Shown piece by piece: positions 15,602 to 20,360 of a stretch of 20,360 nt of DNA. Source of the stretch: Kmv34 sp964524965 (GTDB lineage Bacteria > Aerophobota > Aerophobia > Aerophobales > B3-G15). Position numbers and translations under genes: made by a program. Location: positions 1-20,360 of the forward strand of contig CAZGDY010000017.1 in assembly GCA_964524965.1 (NCBI GenBank). Direction: 5' to 3'. Numbering within the stretch: position 1 is the stretch's first letter; every line of letters starts with the position of its first letter. Below the pieces are notes generated by a model. That model ran no database searches. It saw only the letters and a program-made list of their open reading frames with translations, and was not told the DNA's origin.

Positions 15602-16522
15602 ATGAAAACTACTAACTACCCCCGCTATATAAAACTGCACAAAAAAGGCGAGCTAAAAAAACGAATAGATGAAATTTATCACCTTATGCAAAATTGCCAA
15701 ATTTGTCCCCGTCAATGCGGAGTAAATCGACTCAAAGGGGAAAAAGGGTACTGCCAGGCCGGATTTGAACCAGAAATTTCAAGTTTTTATTGCCACCGGG
15801 GAGAAGAACCTCCTATTTCTGGATGGGCCGGATCAGGAACTATATTTTTTACTCATTGCAATTTAAGGTGTGTATTTTGCCAAAACTATCCTATTTCCCA
15901 ATTAGGTCATGGAAAAAAAATATCAGTTCACCAATTAGCTAAAATGATGCTAATTTTACAAAAAAAGGGTTGTCACAATATAAATTTTGTTACCCCTACT
16001 CACTTCGTTCCTCAGATATTGGCCGCTCTCAATCAAGCCATCGCTAATGGACTCAAAATCCCCCTGGTATATAACTGTGGAGGATATGAGGCAACTAAAA
16101 CTTTAAAATTTCTGGATGGGGTAGTAGATATATATATGCCGGATATTAAGTATGGAGGAAGAAGGGAAGCTGAAAAATACTCCAATGCGCCTGATTATTT
16201 TAAAGTAGCAAAAGAGGCGATCAAGGAAATGCATCGTCAAGTAGGAGAACTACAGATTTCTCCTGATAACATAGCTCAAAAAGGTCTTCTGATAAGACAT
16301 TTAATTCTTCCTAATAATATCGCTAAAACGGAAAGGGTTTTGACTTTTATAAAAACCGAAATTTCTCCTGAAACTTACATAAGTATTATGGACCAATACT
16401 TTCCAGCTTATAAAGCTCTAAAGATAAAACAATTAAACCGAAAAGTGACCAGGACAGAGTACCAGAAAGCTCTGGATGTTGTTCAAAAATTATCCTTAGA
16501 TAAAGGATGGCGGCAAGGTTGA
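15602..16522 (+). CDS. PflX-like radical SAM protein (PFL-activase homologue)
   Basis: This is a radical SAM enzyme of the PflX group, related to pyruvate formate-lyase activating enzymes. The 4Fe-4S/SAM motif CNLRCVFC is at residues 86-93 (CxxxCxxC). An N-terminal Cys set CxxCxxxC plus a further Cys (Cys32, 35, 39 and 51, in CQICPRQCGVNR and GYC) is characteristic of this subgroup and may bind a second cluster or metal. GWAGSGTIFF and VYNCGGYE are further family segments. Its actual substrate is not known in the family; no glycyl radical enzyme is nearby, so an activase role is unproven. Length is 306 aa. No SD precedes the ATG, in line with the near-leaderless promoter. It stands divergent from the dcw cluster and upstream of the potassium transporter genes. 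Confidence 0.85.
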   Translation: MKTTNYPRYIKLHKKGELKKRIDEIYHLMQNCQICPRQCGVNRLKGEKGYCQAGFEPEISSFYCHRGEEPPISGWAGSGTIFFTHCNLRCVFCQNYPISQLGHGKKISVHQLAKMMLILQKKGCHNINFVTPTHFVPQILAALNQAIANGLKIPLVYNCGGYEATKTLKFLDGVVDIYMPDIKYGGRREAEKYSNAPDYFKVAKEAIKEMHRQVGELQISPDNIAQKGLLIRHLILPNNIAKTERVLTFIKTEISPETYISIMDQYFPAYKALKIKQLNRKVTRTEYQKALDVVQKLSLDKGWRQG

Positions 16523-16564
16523 CAGGTTGTCCGTAAAAGCATAGCGTAAGATAATAAAAAAAAT

Positions 16565-16578
16565 GAGAAAGCTTTCTC
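16565..16578. repeat. 14-bp perfect palindrome before ktrB
   Basis: GAGAAAGCTTTCTC is a perfect inverted repeat without loop in the 71-bp space between the radical SAM gene and ktrB, 15 bases before the ATG. It could be a dimeric regulator site or a chance palindrome; there is no T-run, so it is not an intrinsic terminator. A perfect TTGACA overlaps the stop of the preceding gene (16519-16524), but the -10 at the right distance (TAGCGT) is poor. Confidence 0.3.
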
Positions 16579-16593
16579 TGTTGTTAGGTAGCA

Positions 16594-18303
16594 ATGCAAA
16601 AAATCTCCAAAGTACTAACTATCGGAATCATTTTAGCTGGAATAACTCTTTTAGTAGTGAAGTACGGTTTTAACTTATCTGAAGAAAGTTTAAACCTTCT
16701 TCATTTTTTAACCTACTTTTTCAGTTTTGGATTAGCCTTTCAGTTCCTTTTTAGATTCCTTTTTTCCCAACAAAAGAAAAATTTTTTGGAAGAAAACCGA
16801 AAAGAGCTTATTCTTATTTGTTTTCTGGGAATAGCACTATTTTTTTTAAGAACCCAGCTTCTTTTTCCCAACATCTTTTCCTCTTCAAAAGACACCGCTT
16901 ATCTTTTTATCTGCCAAATATTTATTGTGGCATTTATAATTATTAAGATTCCTTACTTCTATAAACTATTTTCTTTTTTCCATCTTTCTCCGCCCTTAAA
17001 TATAGTTTTCACTTTCTTAATCTTAATCGCTATTGGTACCTTCCTTCTTATTTTGCCTTTTTCCACTGTCCCCGGAAATAAAACTTCAGTACTGAATGCT
17101 ATTTTTACTGCTACTTCCTCAACCTGTGTTACCGGACTCATCGTGCTAGATACTGGAAGCCATTTTTCTATCTTTGGCCAGACTGTAATCTTAATTCTTA
17201 TTCAAATAGGAGGATTGGGACTTATGATTTTTGCTTCTTTTTTTGCTCTTCTTTCCGGGAATTTTGGAGTAAAAGAAAGAATAATGCTGCGAGACATAGT
17301 AAGATATGAGAACCTGAGTAAAATGGGATATCTTGTTTTATCGATTATCAGCCTCACTTTTGTTTTTGAGCTTATCGGAGCTATTTTTCTTTACTTTCAG
17401 TTTCTTCCTGCAACAAATAACCATCTATCAGCTGCTTATTCTGCTATTTTTCACTCTATTTCAGCTTTTTGCAATGCAGGATTTTCAATTTATTCCAATA
17501 GCTTTATGAACTACCAGAAAAATCTCACGGTCAATTTAGTAATAACCTCTTTAATCATCATCGGAGGATTAGGATTTATAGTAATAGCCAATCTTTCACG
17601 AGTTATTATTTCCCGGATCAAAAAAAGAAAAGACTCTCTATCGCTTCACAGTAAACTGGTAATTTTTACTACATTTATACTCATTGGATTAGGCACTCTT
17701 TTTCTCTTCGTGGGGGAGAACAACACCCTTTTAAAAGATTTACCCCTCGGGGAAAAAATATTAACCGGGTATTTCCAGTCGATCACGGCAAGAACAGCTG
17801 GATTCAATACCATTTACATTGGTAGTTTGACTACATTTTCATCATTTTTTCTAATAATGCTAATGTTTGTAGGTGCCTCTCCCGGTTCTACAGGGGGCGG
17901 GATTAAAACCAGTACTTTTGCTACTTTGTTGCTTACAATCAAATCAATGATTAAAGGAAAAGACCAGGTGGAAATTTACAACAGAACTATACCTCGCTCT
18001 TTCATTTACCAGGTCTTATGCGTAGTAACTCTTGCCCTGGGATGGATTGGTTTTTCTACTTTATTTCTTTCTTTTACGGAAAAATCTACTTTTTTAAACA
18101 TTTTATTTGAAGTTTTTTCCGCTTTTGGAACAGTAGGACTCTCCCGGGGACTCACTCCTCAGCTTACCAATTGGGGAAAAATAATTATAATAGTTACCAT
18201 GTTAGCCGGAAGAGTTGGTCCTTTAACCTTAGCCTTAGCCATTGCCGGGAAAAAAACAGTTAAGCGCTATGAATACCCCGAAGAAAGTATCATTATAGGA
18301 TGA
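16594..18303 (+). CDS. ktrB: KtrB/TrkH-family potassium uptake channel subunit
   Basis: This membrane subunit of a Ktr/Trk-type K+ uptake system carries four M1-P-M2 repeats. The selectivity-filter segments are visible in each: TSSTCVTGLIV (P1, about residues 170-180), SAFCNAGFS (P2, about 290), TARTAGFNT (P3, about 400) and SAFGTVGLS (P4, about 510). The gating loop region GASPGSTGGGIKTST follows P3, and the protein ends in the KtrB-like RYEYPEESIIIG. At 569 aa it is longer than the 440-450 aa of typical KtrB because of an N-terminal hydrophobic extension of about 130 residues with several extra membrane segments. The regulatory subunit follows ten bases downstream. Confidence 0.92.
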   Translation: MQKISKVLTIGIILAGITLLVVKYGFNLSEESLNLLHFLTYFFSFGLAFQFLFRFLFSQQKKNFLEENRKELILICFLGIALFFLRTQLLFPNIFSSSKDTAYLFICQIFIVAFIIIKIPYFYKLFSFFHLSPPLNIVFTFLILIAIGTFLLILPFSTVPGNKTSVLNAIFTATSSTCVTGLIVLDTGSHFSIFGQTVILILIQIGGLGLMIFASFFALLSGNFGVKERIMLRDIVRYENLSKMGYLVLSIISLTFVFELIGAIFLYFQFLPATNNHLSAAYSAIFHSISAFCNAGFSIYSNSFMNYQKNLTVNLVITSLIIIGGLGFIVIANLSRVIISRIKKRKDSLSLHSKLVIFTTFILIGLGTLFLFVGENNTLLKDLPLGEKILTGYFQSITARTAGFNTIYIGSLTTFSSFFLIMLMFVGASPGSTGGGIKTSTFATLLLTIKSMIKGKDQVEIYNRTIPRSFIYQVLCVVTLALGWIGFSTLFLSFTEKSTFLNILFEVFSAFGTVGLSRGLTPQLTNWGKIIIIVTMLAGRVGPLTLALAIAGKKTVKRYEYPEESIIIG

Positions 18304-18313
18304 AAGGAGAAAA

Positions 18314-19005
18314 ATGCGAAAATTTGCCGTAATTGGTCTGGGGCGTTTCGGTTCTACCGTAATTGAAGTTTTAGCTCAAAAAGGCGCAGAAGTTATCGCT
18401 ATTGATAAGAATCCTGAATTAATTGAAAAATTCAAAGAAATAGCAACTTTAGCGGTAAAAATGGATTCGACCGACGAGGAAGCACTCTTATCTCAGGGAG
18501 TAGATAAGGTAGATGCTGCTATTGTGAGCATTGGTGAATTTGAATCTTCTATTCTTACCACCGCCTTATTAAAAAAAATAGGAGTTCCTAAGGTTATAAC
18601 TCGTGCTTCCCATTCAGTATCTCACATTCAAGAAAAAATCCTTACTTTAATCGGAGCAGATAGAATAATCTTACCCGAAATCGAAATAGGGAAAAAACTT
18701 GCTCAAAGTTTGATTATCTCTAACATTTTGGATTACTTTCCTATAACTGAAAAACACAGTGCAGCCCAGGTGCGTGCTCCTAAAAATTACTGGGGGAAAA
18801 AAATAGGAGATTTAAAAATAAGAGAAAAATATGGAATAAGCATCCTGGAAATACGCAAAATATCCGAAGAAGAAAACGGGGTGGAAAAAATAAATTACCT
18901 TCCTCAAGCCACCGACATAATTGAAGAAGGAAATATTCTCACCATAATCNNNNNNNNNNCATAATCAGTGAAGAAGATGATATTGAAAGATTTTCCAAAG
19001 AATGA
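18314..19005 (+). CDS. ktrA: KtrA/TrkA-family potassium uptake regulatory subunit (spans assembly gap)
   Basis: This cytoplasmic RCK-domain protein gates KtrB. The RCK_N Rossmann fold starts with VIGLGRFG (residues 6-13), with the ribose-binding Asp31 in AIDKNPE; residues 1 to about 125 form RCK_N, and a TrkA_C domain follows from about 140. The gene is interrupted by ten Ns at 18950-18959. Both flanks carry the same seven bases CATAATC; merging them removes the gap and gives an uninterrupted ending ...ILTIISEEDDIERFSKE with TGA at 19003-19005, about 224 aa, a normal length with a family-typical tail. Read literally with the Ns the frame is lost. AAAGGAG at 18303-18309, four bases before the ATG, is a good SD. 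Confidence 0.9.
18950..18959. other. assembly gap (10 N), apparently a hidden contig overlap
   Basis: CATAATC occurs immediately left (18943-18949) and right (18960-18966) of the Ns. The simplest reading is that two contigs overlap by seven bases and were joined with placeholder Ns; the collapsed sequence keeps the ktrA frame open to a stop. Confidence 0.8.
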
Positions 19006-19287
19006 AAAAGGAAAATTCATTTACCTTTTTGATAAATAATAAAAATTTAAAAGAATTTTGAGTAAATAAGGACAGAAATTTTGACTTTTTACTCAAATGA
19101 TATTAAGATAAATAAATCACAATAAAAAAAACTAAATTAAAAAAAGTAAAATTGTTACTATTATTGGATTATTAAATAAGAAAAAATTAAGATAACCCTG
19201 ATTAACTTGAACAAAAGAGGGTTAGTTTCCTTTATATTAAGCAAAGTACTCCTACCAAAATCAACTTAGTACTTTTTTAAAATTAAA
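19006..19287. other. AT-rich intergenic region before tRNA-Leu
   Basis: No gene is seen. Three weak inverted repeats occur: TTTGAGTAAA/TTTACTCAAA (19057-19066 and 19088-19097), TAACCCT/AGGGTTA (19193-19199 and 19218-19224), and AAAGTACT/AGTACTTT (19243-19250 and 19268-19275) ending in six Ts. The last could be a weak terminator for ktrBA but it abuts the tRNA and has only two GC pairs per stem. A TATATT at 19233-19238 could serve the tRNA as a -10. Confidence 0.35.
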
Positions 19288-19374
19288 GCCGGGATGGCGG
19301 AATTGGCAGACGCGCATGGTTGAGGGCCATGTGGAAATTACTCCGTGGGGGTTCGACTCCCCCTCCCGGCACCA
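19288..19374 (+). tRNA. tRNA-Leu (anticodon GAG)
   Basis: The 7-bp acceptor stem GCCGGGA pairs with TCCCGGC, followed by discriminator A and an encoded CCA (19372-19374). The D-arm carries AATTGGCAGA, the anticodon stem CATGG/CCATG encloses TTGAGGG, giving anticodon GAG for CUC/CUU leucine codons, and the T-arm is GGGGGTTCGACTCCCCC. The long variable arm (class II) is as expected for Leu. Total length is 87 nt. Confidence 0.95.
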
Positions 19375-19437
19375 AAGTTATTAAATATACCCCAATAAGA
19401 ACAGGAAAGTAAAAAAGGGACTGTCTCTCTTTTCCCA

Positions 19438-19603
19438 ATGCATCTTTTGACTTTACCGGCTATTACCGGCTATTATTCCTCCCCCAGATATAACTAAAGA
19501 TTATCTAGGCAACTATCTCCAAAGTTTCAGAACAGCGAATCCTCCAACTTACACACTTAGGATGAGAAAAAAACTTAGAGAAAAAGAAATGGAAAATTTT
19601 TAA
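19438..19603 (+). pseudogene. short broken reading frame, unknown
   Basis: From ATG 19438 the frame stops after 19 codons, but removing one copy of the duplicated ten-base unit joins it to a second frame that runs to TAA at 19601. The rebuilt 51-residue peptide includes LPAIIPPPDITKDY and ends in a basic helix-like tail (RMRKKLREKEMENF). No family was recognised and no SD precedes the ATG, so it is more likely a remnant of a longer gene than a real small gene. Confidence 0.3.
19453..19475 (+). repeat. 10-bp tandem duplication TTACCGGCTA x 2.3
   Basis: TTACCGGCTA occurs at 19453-19462 and again at 19463-19472, followed by TTA. The unit length is not a multiple of three, and the duplication interrupts an otherwise continuous short frame. 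Confidence 0.8.
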
Positions 19604-19747
19604 AGATATGTTCACAGATGAGAAAATAGCAATTTGCAGCCTCAGGATAAAACAGTACAGGTAAAACCACCACAGCAATTAACCTCATCTCATGTTTTAG
19701 TACTCAGAACAAGGTATTGTAGCTACCGTTAAATAAAAGGTGAAAAA

Positions 19748-20360
19748 ATGGCTAAAAAAATTATTATGAAAACTCCCATCAAATTCTTGTTGATTGTGGT
19801 TTTATTCTTGTTAATCTCACAAACTGTCCTGGCATGTACATCATTTTGTCTTGATAGTAATGGTTTTGCCGTATTTGGGGCTAACTTTGATTATCGAATT
19901 CATGAGGGTCTGTTGTTCATCAATAAAAGGAATGTGACCAAGACAATCTTGGACCCCAGTACAACTGGTGAGCATGCTGAATGGACATCAAAGTACGGAA
20001 GTGTGACTTTCAATCTCGCAGGATACCAACTTGCCTATGCAGGAATGAATGAAGCAGGATTGGTAATCAGTACCATGTTTCTCAATGTGACTGAGAATCC
20101 TCCCCCTGATGAAAGGCCTCCCCTTGAACCAGGATTTTGGGTCCAATATCAGTTGGATAATGCAGGTACCATCGAAGAGGTTATTGCCAGTGATTCAGTG
20201 GTGAGGATTGCCAACACTATTGACCATTATTTAGTGTCTGACAGAACGGGAAGCTCCGCAGCGATTGAGTTCATTGAGGGTAAAATGGTTGTTCATACCG
20301 ATGAGACCATGCCGGTAAAAGCCCTGACCAATAACACCTATGAAGAATCCATCAATTCAT
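19748..20360 (+). CDS. choloylglycine hydrolase-family (linear amide C-N hydrolase), secreted, 3'-truncated
   Basis: The frame is open from ATG 19748 to the window end (204 codons). Residues 1-29 form a signal peptide (basic MAKKIIMKTPIK, hydrophobic core, VLA cleavage site); the mature protein would start at Cys30 in CTSF, the N-terminal nucleophile of this Ntn-hydrolase family (bile salt hydrolases, penicillin V acylases). FGANFDY follows, with the conserved Asp48, but Ala45 stands where bile salt hydrolases have an active-site Arg. YAGMNEAGLVIS and the SDRTGSSAAIEFIEG segment are further family marks. Substrate cannot be told. AAGG seven bases upstream is a fair SD. Sampled lines run at 40-47% GC by hand count against about one third in neighbours, suggesting a different origin. 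Confidence 0.86.
   Translation, partial: MAKKIIMKTPIKFLLIVVLFLLISQTVLACTSFCLDSNGFAVFGANFDYRIHEGLLFINKRNVTKTILDPSTTGEHAEWTSKYGSVTFNLAGYQLAYAGMNEAGLVISTMFLNVTENPPPDERPPLEPGFWVQYQLDNAGTIEEVIASDSVVRIANTIDHYLVSDRTGSSAAIEFIEGKMVVHTDETMPVKALTNNTYEESINS

Larger units (their letters stand above)
19375..19747. other. decayed region between tRNA-Leu and hydrolase gene
   Basis: These 373 bases hold no intact gene. The only protein-like trace is a short frame around 19438-19603 that is broken by a 10-bp tandem duplication, listed separately. The last ten bases before 19741 provide the AAGG ribosome binding site for the next gene. No clear terminator for the tRNA was found; the position just 3' of a tRNA is a common site for integrated or remnant DNA, but no attachment-site repeat of the tRNA 3' end is visible within the window. 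Confidence 0.4.

Noticed and set aside
16523..16593. Riboswitch (for example cyclic di-AMP) upstream of ktrB
   Set aside because: Only 71 bases separate the genes and no conserved riboswitch core is visible, just a 14-bp palindrome.
19057..19097. Inverted repeat TTTGAGTAAA/TTTACTCAAA as ktrBA terminator
   Set aside because: The stem is AT-rich, the loop is 21 bases and no T-run follows.
19830..19840. Lipoprotein signal at VLAC in the hydrolase
   Set aside because: That Cys is the family's N-terminal nucleophile (CTSF), which lipidation would block; Leu at -2 is also atypical for a lipobox.

Overview
The window reads as a chromosomal segment of an AT-rich anaerobe-type bacterium with a diderm envelope and meso-diaminopimelate peptidoglycan. 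A hand count of sampled lines gives roughly one third GC. The diderm inference rests on two tandem LptF/LptG-type permeases. The DAP inference rests on the DNPR motif in MurE. A SpoIID/LytB-domain protein, TTG starts on several genes and the division gene order would fit deep-branching low-GC diderms such as Halanaerobiales or Atribacterota-like lineages, but the sequence alone does not settle the taxon.

Left part, plus strand, 1-5297: the 3' part of a HypE-like AIR-synthase-family gene; hisA and hisI (histidine biosynthesis, adjacent with no hisF between them); a secreted SpoIID/LytB-domain protein that seems to start at an AUA codon; an lptF homologue split by a frameshift; and an intact lptG homologue. 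These are tightly packed and look co-transcribed.

Middle, minus strand, 15320 down to 5339: a classic dcw (division and cell wall) cluster in the order mraZ, rsmH, ftsL-like, PBP2/ftsI, murE, murF, mraY, murD, ftsW. It is driven by a promoter whose -10 is overlapped by four 10-bp-phased MraZ boxes. MurE, MurF and MurD build the UDP-MurNAc-pentapeptide, MraY makes lipid I, and FtsW with the class B PBP polymerises and crosslinks at the septum. The cluster stops after ftsW, convergent with lptG; murG, murC, ftsQ, ftsA and ftsZ are not in this window. MraY has Gly where the family has a catalytic Asp.

Right part, plus strand, 15602-20360: a PflX-like radical SAM protein, possibly on a leaderless mRNA; a KtrB/TrkH potassium channel subunit with its KtrA/TrkA regulatory subunit; tRNA-Leu(GAG); a decayed stretch containing a 10-bp tandem duplication; and the 5' part of a secreted choloylglycine-hydrolase-family enzyme whose base composition is visibly richer in GC than the rest, suggesting recent acquisition.

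Two 10-N assembly gaps are present (6619-6628 in murD, 18950-18959 in ktrA). The second is flanked on both sides by the same 7 bases, and collapsing that overlap restores a complete ktrA gene.
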